From Silene latifolia (lineage: Eukaryota; Streptophyta; Magnoliopsida; Caryophyllales; Caryophyllaceae): a DNA stretch of 64,000 nucleotides. Below, piece by piece: positions 16,301 through 26,936 of this stretch (within the stretch, counting starts at the first letter, position 1; every line of letters starts with the position of its first letter). The notes under the pieces were generated by a model. It made no database searches. It saw only the letters and a list, made by a program, of their open reading frames with translations, and was not told where the DNA came from. Where the stretch lies: NCBI RefSeq assembly GCF_048544455.1, contig NC_133534.1, positions 217,043,735 through 217,107,734 of the forward strand, given 5' to 3'. The position numbers were made by a program, and so were the translations under genes.

Positions 16301-17997
16301 AGGAGAAAGGGTTGACACAACGAGTAACATGGACTAATGAACAAGGACAACTGGTTCACACAACGAGTCACAAGGACTAATGAACAACGACAAATGGTTC
16401 ACACAACGAGTCACAAGGACTAAAGAACACGGACAAATGCTTTACACAACGAGTCACAAAGACAAGGATAAATGGTTTACACAACGAGTCACAAGGACTA
16501 ATGAACAAGGAGAAATGGTTCGCACAACGAAAACAAGGAAAAATGGTTCACACAACGTGTCACAAGGACTAATGAACAAGGACAAATTGTTCACACAACG
16601 AGTCACAAGGACTAATGAACAAGGAGAAAGGGTTCACACAACGAGTCACATGGAATAATGAACAAGGACAACTGGTTCACTTAAAGAGTCACAAGGACTA
16701 ATGAACAAGGACAAGCGATTCACACAACGAGTCACAAGGACTAATGAACAAGGACAAGCGGTCCACACAACGAGTCACAAGGACTAAAGAACAAGGATAA
16801 ATGGTTTACACAACGAGTCATAAAGACAAGGATAAATGGTTTACAAAACGAGTCACAAGGACTAATAAACAAGGAAAATTTGTTCACACAACGAGTCACA
16901 AGGACTAATGAACAAGGACAAGCGGTCCACACAACGAGTCACAAGGACTAAAGAACAAGGATAAATGGTTTACACAACGAGTCACAAGGACTAATAAACA
17001 AGGAAAATTTGTTCACACAACGAGTCACAAAGACTAATGAACAAGGAGAAATGGTTCACACAACGAGTCACATGGACTAATGAACAAGGTGAAAGGGTTC
17101 ACACAACGAGTCACATGGACTAATGAACAAGGACAACTGGTTCACACAACGAGTCACAAGGACTAATGAACAAGGACAAGCGGTTCACACAACAAGTCAC
17201 AAGGACTAAAGAACAAGGATATATGGTTTACACAACGAGTCACAAAGACAAGGATAAATGGTTTACACAACGAGTCACATGGACTAATGAACAAGGAAAA
17301 TTTGTTAACACAACGAGTCACAAGGGCTAATGAACAAGGTGAAAGGGTTCACACAACGAGTCACATAGACTAATGAACATGGACAACTGGTTCACACAAC
17401 GAGTCACAAGGACTAATGAACAAGGACAAGCGGTTCACACAACGAGTCACAAGGACTAATGAACAAGGACAAGCGGTCCACACAACGAATCACAAGGACT
17501 AAAGAACAAGGATAAATGGTTTACATAACGTGTCACAAAGACAAGGATAAATGGTTTACACAACGAGTCACAAGGACTAATAAACAAGGAAAATTTGTTC
17601 ACACAACGAGTCACAAGGACTAATGAACAGGGAGAAATGGTTCACACAACGAGTCATATGGACTAATGAACAAAGAGAAAGGGTTCACACAACGAGTCAC
17701 ATGGACTAATGAACAAAGAGAAAGGGTTCACACAACAAGTCACATGGACTAATGAACAAGGACAACTGGTTCACAAAATGAGTCACAAGGACTAAAGAAC
17801 AAGGATAAATGGTTTACACAACGAGTCACAAAGAAAAGGATAAATGGTTTACACAACGAGTCACATGGACTAATAAACAAGGAAAATTTGTTAACACAAC
17901 GAGTCACAAGGACAAATTAACAAGGAGAAATGGTTCACACAACGAGTCAAATGGACTAATGAACAAGGAGAAAGGGTTCACACAATGAGTCACATTG
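12356..17997 (+). repeat. Tandem segmental duplication, 2821 bp x 2, in satellite
   Basis: Copies 12356-15176 and 15177-17997 match at an offset of exactly 2821 bp. They share private variants such as TTTGCTCACAC (12861 and 15682), the run of eight T, and GGTTCACTTAAAGAG. The flanking monomers differ on each side, which sets the breakpoints. I noticed one clear difference (ACACAAAGAG near 12467 against ACACAACGAG near 15288). This is probably the youngest exchange in the block. Confidence 0.82.
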
Positions 17998-20900
17998 ACT
18001 AATGAACAAGGACAATTGGTTCACACAACGAGTCACAAGGACTAATGAACAAGGACAAGTGGTTCACACAACGAGTCACAAGGACTAAACAACAAGGATA
18101 AATGGTTTACACAATGAGTCACAAAGACAAGGATAAATGGTTTACACAAAGAGTCACAAGGACTATCAAACAAGAAAAATTTGTTCACACAACGAGTCAC
18201 AAGAACTAATGAACAAGGAGAAATGGTTCACACAACGAGTCATATGGACTAATGAACAAGGAGAAAGGGTTGACACAACGAGTAACATGGACTAAAGAAC
18301 AAGGACAAATGTTTTACACAATGAGTCACAAAGACAAGGATAAATGGTTTACACAACGAGTCACAAGGACTAATGAACAAGGACAAATGGTTCGCACAAC
18401 GAAAACAAGGAAAAATTATTCACACAAGGAGTCACAAGGACTAATGAACAAGGACAAATTGTTCACACAACGAGTCACAAGGACTAATGAACAAGGAGAA
18501 AGGGTTCACACAAAGAGTCACATAGACTAATGAACAAGGACAACTGGTTCACACAACGAGTCACAAGGACTAATGAAGAAGGACAAGCGGTTCACACAAC
18601 GAGTCACAAGGACTAATGAACAAGGACAAGCTGTTCACACAACGAGTCACAAGTACTAATGAACAAAGACAAATGGTTCACACAACGAAAACAAGGAAAA
18701 ATTGTTCACACAACGAGTCACAAGGACTAGTGAACAAGAAGAAAGGGTTCACACAACGAGTCACATGGACTAATGAACAAGGAAAACTGGTTCACACAAC
18801 GAGTCACAAGGACTAATGAACAAGGACAAGCGGTTCACACAACGAGTCACAAGGACTAATGAACAAGGGCAAGCGGTCCACACAACGAGTCACAAGGACT
18901 AAAGAAAAAGGATAAATGGTTTACACAACGAGTCACAAAGACAAGGATACATGGTTTACACAACGAGTCACAAGGACTAATAAACAAGGAAAATTTGTTC
19001 ACACAACGAGTCACAAGAACTAATGAACAAGGAGAAATGGTTCACACAATGAGTCACAAGGACTAATGAACAAGGAGAAAGGGTTCACACAACGAGTCAC
19101 ATGGACTAATGAACAAGGACAACTGGTTCACACAACGAGTCACAACTCACAATGACTAATGAACAAGGACAAGCGGTTCACACAACGAGTCACAAGGACT
19201 AAAGAACAAGGATAAATGGTTTACACAATGAGTCACAAAGACAAGGATAAATGGTTTACACAACGAGTCACATGGACTAATGAACAAGGAAAATTTGTTA
19301 ACACAACGAGTCACAAGGGCTAATGAACAAGGAGAAAGGGTTCACACAACGAGTCACATGGACTAATGAACAAGGACAACTGGTTCACACAACGAGTCAC
19401 AAGGACTAATGAACAAGGACAAGCGGTTCACACAACGAGTCACAAGGACTAATGAACAAGGACAAGCGGTCCACATAACGAGTCACAAGGACTAAAGAAC
19501 AGGGATAAATGGTTTACACAACGAGACACAAAGACAAGGATAAATGGTTTACACGACGAGTTACAAGGACTAATAAACAAGGAAAATTTGTTCACACAAC
19601 GAGTCACAAGGACTAATGAACAAGGAGAAATGGTTCACACAACGAGTCACATGGACTAATGAACAAGGAGAAAGGGTTCACACAATGAGTCACATGGACA
19701 AATGAACAAGGACAACTGGTTCACATAAAGAGTCACAAGGACTAAAGAACAAGGATAAATGGTTTACACAACGAGTCACCAAGACAAGGATAAATGGTTT
19801 ACACAACGAGTCACAAGGACTAATGAACAAGGACAAATAGTTCACACAACGAAAACAAGGAAAAATTATTCACACAACGAGTCACAAGGACTAATGAACA
19901 AGGACAAATTGTTCACACAACGAGTCACAAAGACTAATAAACAAGGAGAAACGGTTCACACAACGAGTCACATGGACTAATGAACAAGGACAACTGGTTC
20001 ACACAACGAGTCACAAAGACAAGGATAAATGGTTTACACAACGAGTCACAAAGACAAGGATAAATGGTTTACACAACGAGTCACAAGGACTAATAAACAA
20101 GGAAAATTTGTTCACACAACGAGTCACAAGGACTAATGAACAAGGAGAAATGGTTCACACAACAAGTCACATGGACTAATGAACAAGGAGAAAGGGTTCA
20201 CACAACGAGTCACATGGACTAATGAACAAGGACAACTGGTTCACACAATGAGTCACAAGGACTAAAGAACAAGGATAAATGGTTTACACAACGAGTCACA
20301 AAGACAAGGATAAATGGTTTACACAACGAGTCACATGGACTAATAAACAAGGAAAATTTGTTAACACAAAGAGTCACAAGGACTAATTGACAAGGAGAAA
20401 TGGTTCACACAACGAGTCAAATGGACTAATGAACAAGGAGAAAGGGTTCACACATTGAGTCACATTGACTAATGAACAAGGACAATTGGTTCACACAACG
20501 AGTCACAAGGACTAATGAACAAGGACAAGCGGTTCACACAACGAGTCAGAAGGACTAAAGAACAAGGATAAATGGTTTACACAATGAGTCACAAAGACAA
20601 GGATAAATGGTCTACACAAAGAGTCACAAGGACTAACAAACAAGAAATTTTTTTTCACACAACGAGTCACAAGAACTAATGAACAAGGAGAAATGGTTCA
20701 CACAACGAGTTATTTGGACTAATGAACAAGGAGAAAGGGTTGACACAACGAGTAACATGGACTAATGAACAAGGACAACTGGTTCACACAACGAGTCACA
20801 AGGACTAATGAACAAGGACAAATGGTTCACACAACGAGTCACAAGGACTAAAGAACACGGACAAATGCTTTACACAATGAGTCACAAAGACAAGGATAAA

Positions 20901-21037
20901 TGGTTTACACAACGAGTCACAAGGACTAATGAACAAGGAGAAATGGTTCGCACAACGAAAACAAGGAAAAATGGTTCACACAACGTGTCACAAGGACTAA
21001 TGAACAAGGACAAATTGTTCACACAACGAGTCACAAG

Positions 21038-21866
21038 TGGAATAAAACTCTAAGAACACGAAAATGGACAGAAAACAAGCTAAAAACCGTGACTCAAATG
21101 CTAAGGATCGAGTGAATTGGATATGAAATAAACCAAGCACAAAGCCAAGGTTTAAGACTAAGAGCTTGTTCAAGCACCTAGCAAAGAACTCACTCAACCC
21201 CTAGCACTAAGCATAGGAGGATCTTCTAGCACAAAGCAAAGAATTTAAGAGGAAAAACTAGGTTTTCACTTGTATTAATGTTCATTCAAATCTGAAGTTC
21301 TCAAGTGTTTAGCTTGGTTTATATAGACCAAGGCTTACAATCTTGACCCTTGATTACTAGTTACATCTAAGGGCCACAAAAATAGCAGCTAAAGACCAAG
21401 AAAAACGGCAGCCAAGGACTATGACAAATCTGAAATGAAAAGGACATAAAGCAAAGAAAGTAAACTAATAGTCCAAACTTCCTTGTTTGTAGCTCAACTT
21501 CTTATTTATGATTATATGGACTGAAATGGGGCTTGAGGAACCGTGTAAGAGTCCTTGTTGCAGCCATAAAGTCCCTTGAGCTTTGTTGGTTCAAAAGAGG
21601 AAGGTTGATAGCGACATAATGCACAAAAAACTAAGCTTGTTCCAGCCATGGTCCTGATTGCGCGCGGTTCAAAAAGCTTGGCAAACTCTATGATAGGCAC
21701 GGCTTTGGGGTATAAGTTCCTACACAAAAACGTCCCAAACTCACCAAAGATTAATCCCATGCTGGAAAATGGCACGACTTCTTAGACGGAATTCATGTTA
21801 GACCTCAATCTAGTGCAAGGTCCAAAACCGGGTGAAATGTGGCCTTTCTCGGTTTGATTTGTTTCA
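21038..21866 (-). repeat. Element A 3' LTR (829 bp), contains the end of the polyprotein frame
   Basis: Same 829 bp as the 5' LTR. The first 85 bp (21866 down to 21782 on the minus strand) carry the last codons and stop of the gag-pol frame. The TATA-like copy lies at 21318-21325. Confidence 0.95.
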
Positions 21867-22092
21867 ATCTCCCCTTCTTGAAAAGGATTTGCCCTCAAAT
21901 CCTCGAGCTTATCCTCCTCAATTTCTTCATAATAAGGACTTAAATCCCCAACATTGAAAGTTCCATGGACTCCATATTCTCCGGGAAGGTTTATCTTGTA
22001 TGCATTGGACCCGAACTTCTCAAGTACTTCGAATGGACCATCAGCTCTAGGCATGAGCTTATTCTTCCTCTTTTCTGGAAATCTTTCCTTCC
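21782..22092 (-). CDS. pol: Element A pol, C-terminal part (integrase GPY/F region and LTR-encoded tail)
   Basis: Continues the integrase after element C in the same phase (removing C, 4844 bp plus 5, preserves the frame). It begins ERFPEKRKNKLMPRADGPF, the GPY/F module of chromoviral integrases, then DLSPYYEE, LEDLRANPFQEGEIE, and a tail containing GPCTRLRSN. The last 28 codons lie inside the 3' LTR; the stop is at 21782. Joined on paper, the whole frame is about 1475 codons with no lesion other than B and C. No canonical chromodomain is evident; CRM elements carry a variant C-terminal motif instead. Confidence 0.92.
21867..21879 (-). other. Element A polypurine tract
   Basis: Minus strand AAGAAGGGGAGAT directly precedes the 3' LTR; it is the expected plus-strand primer. 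It lies inside the reading frame. Confidence 0.8.
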
Positions 22093-22984
22093 TGATGCAG
22101 GAGCCATGTGTAAAACGAAGTATTGGAAATGATTCTGCCGAAATGAAGATTATTGAACACTCGACAGGACTGTTCAGAATGCTCAAGTATTATTCAGGCA
22201 AGTTAACGTGTTTACTTGGCATCCAAGGTAGTGATGTCGAGACTTCTTACCAAAAGGAGTCATATCCTAGTTTAATTATATTAGGTAATAAGTATTTTGT
22301 ATTCAAATAGGATTATCTTAGTTTCCTAAATCGTGTGGAATTAGGTTAGCTTATATCATAATTCTAGTCAAGTTAGGAAAACTTGTTATTTCCTAATCCT
22401 AGTTTAGTTAGAATACCCTAAAATCTGATTGTATTCTAGTTATTAGTATTTTAATTATTTTCCTAGTTAGTTTAGGAAAGGGGAATAATTTTCCTAGTTA
22501 GTTTAGGGAAGGAGTAGATAGCTTGAGGAGCAAGCTAAGGAATTAGATCTCGAGTCGGATTTCTGACATCGAGTAGAATTAGGGAAGATAGCTTATTAGT
22601 CAAGCTAGGTAGGAGTATAAATAGGACTTCGTTGTAACCCTATTTTTCAGATTATGAGATTAATAAAAAACCGTTCCCTGTGTGAGAACAATCGAGTTTT
22701 AAAGCTTGCGAGCTTTGGCTTTTAGATCTTCTTTGCGAGGTTGATCATTTGAGTGTTTCGAGTTCGTACCTTGCGAGGCGGAGAGCGAGATTCACCATAC
22801 TATCCCGGTTACTTGTTACTTTTCACGTTTTTACAACAGTTTCAGTTAAATTCCGCTGCGTTAATCCTAAAATACTTAGACGAACAGACCAACAAACTGT
22901 CAGATTTACACGATTTTATCCTAATCTGCATACGAACAGTCCGTCGATCTGTTCAACCTAATTCGTCTGAGTTATTTTACATCA
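22093..22984 (+). repeat. Element C LTR1 (892 bp)
   Basis: Starts TGATGCAGGAGCC, ends GTTATTTTACATCA. TATA box TATAAATA at 22616-22623. GCGAG motifs lie at 22705, 22731 and 22769. The first ~700 bp match LTR3, while the last ~170 bp match LTR2 and not LTR3, so this LTR is a mosaic. Confidence 0.92.
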
Positions 22985-22987
22985 AAT

Positions 22988-22999
22988 TGGTATCAGAGC
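22988..22999 (+). other. Element C primer-binding site 1 (initiator tRNA-Met)
   Basis: TGGTATCAGAGC lies 3 nt (AAT) after LTR1. It is complementary to the 3' end of plant tRNA-iMet. Confidence 0.88.
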
Positions 23000-23060
23000 T
23001 TCGGCTCTTGATTTCCTTAAACCAAGACGGTCCTTGGGGTGGTCTTTTATCTACATCAAC

Positions 23061-24062
23061 ATGTGTCGGAAAAAACTCAGGCAAGCATTGAAGATGTGGG
23101 AGGAATATGAGGAAGAATTGTTATGGGAGGACATAACAAGGAGAATTGATCAGCTTTCATCCAAATATGAGAAGTGGGAGCGCGAACTTAACCAATCTTG
23201 TGGATCGAAGGAAGAAGAGATAAAGATTAAACCTTTTAATTATATTCATGAAGAAGAAGCGGAAAAGGATGGAGAGACGTCAGAGAACAGTCCAGACGAC
23301 TGTCAAACTATAGAGACGCCTGACCTTGTCCAAGCGAACATTCCAGAAGACTGTCTGATTCCGAGTGATGAAGAAAAGAAGGCAGACGAGATTGTTACTT
23401 ACATTGTCAAGTCATTAGATGAAGGTGATTCGTTCTTCAATCTTGATTTACCACCTATCTTTGATGATTATGAAGATAAGGAAGACGAGGTTGTCACATA
23501 TGTTTTCAAGCCATTGGATCCAATTAAAGAACAAAAGTTTGAATCTTTTAAAGGAATTCATGAAGAAGAGGAGTCAATTTGTGACGATTTGAAGGACGAC
23601 ATTGATTATTCCTTAGAAGTAATTATAGGAGACAAAGAGAAGTATGTTGAGTATAACTTTTCACTGGTTTCTTATTTGGCACGAATCAGGGATATGGATG
23701 CGATGATCCAAAAGTCGTCTTATCAATACAAGTTTGTATGCACGGTTGATTATACAATAGAAGAGAATGCTGCTATGGTGAGGGAATTGTCAGGTCCGAT
23801 TTGTTGGGTCGCTAAAATAGTTCACTATAAGAGGTCGAGACATGTGCAAGGAGGGAGGTGGGGTGGAAGGCACAAGCAAAGATTGTTTAAAATCTACAAA
23901 AGAAGAAGACACAAAAACCGATGGTTCAAGGGGACTAGGTTTAAGAACAAAAGAAAGAGTCATATAAGCTGCATAAGAATCACTACTATCATGATTAAGA
24001 TGGGATGGTTCATATTTGATCCGGGAGGCCGATGGTCCAAGAATCGGGACGATTCTTTTTGA
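23061..24062 (+). CDS. Element C internal ORF, copy 1: unrecognised acidic/basic protein (333 aa)
   Basis: I do not recognise this protein. The likely start is the ATG at 23061 (MCRKKLRQALKMWEEYEEEL), about 60 bp after the primer-binding site; an upstream in-frame Met at 23034 would give 342 aa. In order it shows: a charged probably helical N-terminus (WEEYEEELLWEDITRRIDQL) that could form a coiled coil; a long acidic middle with two related motifs, DEIVTYIVKSLD and DEVVTYVFKPLD; a segment around FSLVSYLARIRDMDAMI and VDYTIEENAAMVREL; then a very basic region (KIYKRRRHKNRWFKG, FKNKRKSH) and a FDPGGRWSKNRDD end. There is no zinc knuckle, protease, RT or integrase motif. The acidic-then-basic layout could suit a small Gag-like or nucleic-acid-binding protein, but that is a guess. 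The frame is intact here. Confidence 0.7.
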   Translation: MCRKKLRQALKMWEEYEEELLWEDITRRIDQLSSKYEKWERELNQSCGSKEEEIKIKPFNYIHEEEAEKDGETSENSPDDCQTIETPDLVQANIPEDCLIPSDEEKKADEIVTYIVKSLDEGDSFFNLDLPPIFDDYEDKEDEVVTYVFKPLDPIKEQKFESFKGIHEEEESICDDLKDDIDYSLEVIIGDKEKYVEYNFSLVSYLARIRDMDAMIQKSSYQYKFVCTVDYTIEENAAMVRELSGPICWVAKIVHYKRSRHVQGGRWGGRHKQRLFKIYKRRRHKNRWFKGTRFKNKRKSHISCIRITTIMIKMGWFIFDPGGRWSKNRDDSF

Positions 24063-24073
24063 AGAAAGGAGAA

Positions 24074-24964
24074 TGATGCAGGAGCCATGTGTAAAACGAA
24101 GTATTGGAAATGATTCTGCCGAAATGAAGATTATTGAACACTCGACAGGACTGTTCAGAATGCTCAAGTATTATTCAGGCAAGTTAACGTGTTTACTTGG
24201 CATCCAAGGTAGTGATGTCGAGACTTCTTACCAAAAGGAGTCATATCCTAGTTTAATTATATTAGGTAATAAGTATTTTGTATTCAAATAGGATTATCTT
24301 AGTTTCCTAAATCGTGTGGAATTAGGTTAGCTTATATCATAATTCTAGTCAAGTTAGGAAAACTTGTTATTTCCTAATCCTAGTTTAGTTAGAATACCCT
24401 AAAATCTGATTGTATTCTAGTTATTAGTATTTTAATTATTTTCCTAGTTAGTTTAGGAAAGGGGAATAATTTTCCTAGTTAGTTTAGGGAAGGAGTAGAT
24501 AGCTTGAGGAGCAAGCTAAGGAATTAGATCTCGAGTCGGATTTCTGACATCGAGTAGAATTAGGGAAGATAGCTTATTAGTCAAGCTAGGTAGGAGTATA
24601 AATAGGACTTCGTTGTAACCCTATTTTTCAGATTATGAGTTTTAATAAAAATCGTTCCCTGTGTGAGAACAATTGAGTTCAAGGCTTGCGAGTTTTGGCT
24701 TTCAGATCTTCTTTGCGAGGTTGATCTTTTGAGTGTTTCGAGTTCGTACCTTGCGAGGCGGAGAGCGAGATTCACCATACTATCCCGGTTACTTGTTACT
24801 TTTCACGTTTTTACAACAGTTTCAGTTAAATTCCGCTGCGTTAATCCTAAAATACTTAGACGAACAGACCAACAAACTGTCAGATTTACACGATTTTATC
24901 CTAATCTGCATACGAACAGTCCGTCGATCTGTTCAACCTAATTCGTCTGAGTTATTTTACATCA
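24074..24964 (+). repeat. Element C LTR2 (891 bp, central)
   Basis: Same ends as LTR1. TATA box at about 24597. It differs from LTR1 and LTR3 mainly between 24635 and 24740, just after the TATA box, and shares its last ~170 bp with LTR1. Confidence 0.92.
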
Positions 24965-24967
24965 AAT

Positions 24968-24979
24968 TGGTATCAGAGC
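24968..24979 (+). other. Element C primer-binding site 2
   Basis: Second TGGTATCAGAGC, 3 nt after LTR2; part of the duplicated internal region. Confidence 0.85.
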
Positions 24980-25040
24980 TTCGGCTCTTGATTTCCTTAA
25001 ACCAAGACGGTCCTTGGGGTGGTCTTTTATCTACATCAAC

Positions 25041-26043
25041 ATGTGTCGGAAAAAACTCAGGCAAGCATTGAAGATGTGGGAGGAATATGAGGAAGAATTG
25101 TTATGGGAGGACATAACAAGGAGAATTGATCAGCTTTCATCCAAATATGAGAAGTGGGAGCGCGAACTTAACCAATCTTGTGGATCGAAGGAAGAAGAGA
25201 TAAAGATTAAACCTTTTAATTATATTCATGAAGAAGAAGCGGAAAAGGATGGAGAGACGTCAGAGAACAGTCCAGACGACTGTCAAACTATAGAGACGCC
25301 TGACCTTGTCCAAGCGAACATTCCGTAAGACTGTCTGATTCGAGTGATGAAGAAAAGAAGGCAGACGAGATTGTTACTTACATTGTCAAGTCATTAGATG
25401 AAGGTGATTCGTTCTTCAATCTTGATTTACCACCTATCTTTGATGATTATGAAGATAAGGAAGACGAGGTTGTCACATATGTTTTCAAGCCATTGGATCC
25501 AATTAAAGAACAAAAGTTTGAATCTTTTAAAGGAATTCATGAAGAAGAGGAGTCAATTTGTGACGATTTGAAGGACGACATTGATTATTCCTTAGAAGTA
25601 ATTATAGGAGACAAAGAGAAGTATGTTGAGTATAACTTTTCACTGGTTTCTTATTTGGCACGAATCAGGGATATGGATGCGATGATCCAAAAGTCGTCTT
25701 ATCAATACAAGTTTGTATGCACGGTTGATTATACAATAGAAGAGAATGCTGCTATGGTGAGGGAATTGTCAGGTCCGATTTGTTGGGTCGCTAAAATAGT
25801 TCACTATAAGAGGTCGAGACATGTGCAAGGAGGGAGGTGGGGTGGAAGGCACAAGCAAAGATTGTTTAAAATCTACAAAAGAAGAAGACACAAAAACCGA
25901 TGGTTCAAGGGGACTAGGTTTAAGAACAAAAGAAAGAGTCATATAAGCTGCATAAGAATCACTACTATCATGATTAAGATGGGATGGTTCATATTTGATC
26001 CGGGAGGCCGATGGTCCAAGAATCGGGACGATTCTTTTTTGAA
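25041..26043 (+). pseudogene. Element C internal ORF, copy 2: broken duplicate
   Basis: Second copy of the unrecognised ORF, almost identical to copy 1. A two-base change near 25326 creates a TAA stop (Pro-stop where copy 1 has Pro-Glu-Asp), and a single C is missing near 25341, shifting the frame. The later part is still open from about 25493 and reads through the polypurine tract (KKGRMMQEP) into LTR3. Only copy 1 could give the full product. Confidence 0.75.
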
Positions 26044-26054
26044 GAAAGGGAGAA
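26041..26054 (+). other. Element C polypurine tract (copy 2)
   Basis: GAAGAAAGGGAGAA immediately before LTR3. The copy before LTR2 (24061-24073) is GAAGAAAGGAGAA, one G shorter. Confidence 0.82.
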
Positions 26055-26936
26055 TGATGCAGGAGCCATGTGTAAAACGAAGTATTGGAAATGATTCTGC
26101 CGAAATGAAGATTATTGAACACTCGACAGGACTGTTCAGAATGCTCAAGTATTATTCAGGCAAGTTAACGTGTTTACTTGGCATCCAAGGTAGTGATGTC
26201 GAGACTTCTTACCAAAAGGAGTCATATCCTAGTTTAATTATATTAGGTAATAAGTATTTTGTATTCAAATAGGATTATCTTAGTTTCCTAAATCGTGTGG
26301 AATTAGGTTAGCTTATATCATAATTCTAGTCAAGTTAGGAAAACTTGTTATTTCCTAATCCTAGTTTAGTTAGAATACCCTAAAATCTGATTGTATTCTA
26401 GTTATTAGTATTTTAATTATTTTCCTAGTTAGTTTAGGAAAGGGGAATAATTTTCCTAGTTAGTTTAGGGAAGGAGTAGATAGCTTGAGGAGCAAGCTAA
26501 GGAATTAGATCTCGAGTCGGATTTCTGACATCGAGTAGAATTAGGGAAGATAGCTTATTAGTCAAGCTAGGTAGGAGTATAAATAGGACTTCGTTGTAAC
26601 CCTATTTTTCAGATTATGAGATTAATAAAAAACCGTTCCCTGTGTGAGAACAATCGAGTTTTAAAGCTTGCGAGCTTTGGCTTTTAGATCTTCTTTGCGA
26701 GGTTGATCATTTGAGTGTTTCGAGTTCGTACCTTGCGAGGCGGAGAGCGAGATTCACCATACTATCCCGGTTACTTTGTTACTTTTTACGTTTTACAACA
26801 ATTTCATTTAAATTCCGCTGCGTTAATCCTAAAATACTTAGACGAACAGTCAAACAAACTGTTAGATTTACACGTTTTTCTTCCTGAACAGACTGTCGAA
26901 CTGTTCAATCTAATTCGTCCAAGTTATTTTACATCA
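26055..26936 (+). repeat. Element C LTR3 (882 bp)
   Basis: Same start, TATA box at 26578-26585. The last ~170 bp differ from LTR1 and LTR2 by about twenty changes, including a net loss of 10 bp, although the first ~700 bp look identical to LTR1. The outer edge abuts CTTCC. Confidence 0.92.

Larger units (their letters stand above)
1..21037 (+). repeat. Satellite array block 1 (43-bp monomer, 293-bp HOR)
   Basis: Head-to-tail tandem repeats fill the whole block. The commonest monomer is 43 bp and carries the landmarks GGACTAATGAACAAGG, GGTTCACACAACGAGTCA and CACAAGG. A 35-bp variant lacks 8 bp around CTAATGAA and reads CAAAGACAAGGATAAATGG. The 35-bp variant recurs at 65, 358, 651, 944 and 1237, always 293 bp apart, giving a seven-monomer higher-order repeat (6 x 43 + 35). 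A longer 364-bp version contains a rearranged 42+29-bp pair. The plus strand is A-rich and T-poor (the consensus has about 18 A and 5 T). Short open frames in the array are by-products of the repeat. No gene is seen. The block ends at the 5-bp target duplication of element A. Confidence 0.97.
22093..26936 (+). mobile_element. Element C: non-autonomous LTR retrotransposon with three LTRs and two internal copies
   Basis: Inserted in element A's pol with the 5-bp target duplication CTTCC (22088-22092 and 26937-26941). Order: LTR1 22093-22984, internal 1 22985-24073, LTR2 24074-24964, internal 2 24965-26054, LTR3 26055-26936. There is no RT, integrase or protease; each internal copy carries one unrecognised ORF. 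LTRs begin TGATGCAGGAGC, as in B and D, and much of U3/R resembles D, so C probably depends on B- or D-like enzymes. The tandem form inside a single target duplication needs a recombination step after or during insertion. Confidence 0.9.

Noticed and set aside
1..21037. CRISPR-like regular repeat array
   Set aside because: Repeats are contiguous with no unique spacers, no cas genes, and the setting is a plant genome.
1159..21053. Repeated 60-92-codon open frames rich in FTQRVTRT and similar phrases in the satellite, on both strands
   Set aside because: They are produced by the 43-bp repeat read in shifting frames, end wherever the phase meets TAA, and have no regular start context or family motif.
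21512..21775. 87-codon minus-strand open frame inside the element A LTR (also at 37279-37542)
   Set aside because: Lies wholly within an LTR, is duplicated only because the LTR is, and shows no recognisable motif.
22753..23091. 112-codon open frame at the end of the C LTRs (also at 24733)
   Set aside because: Spans the R/U5 region and primer site; no protein features. Treated as leader sequence.
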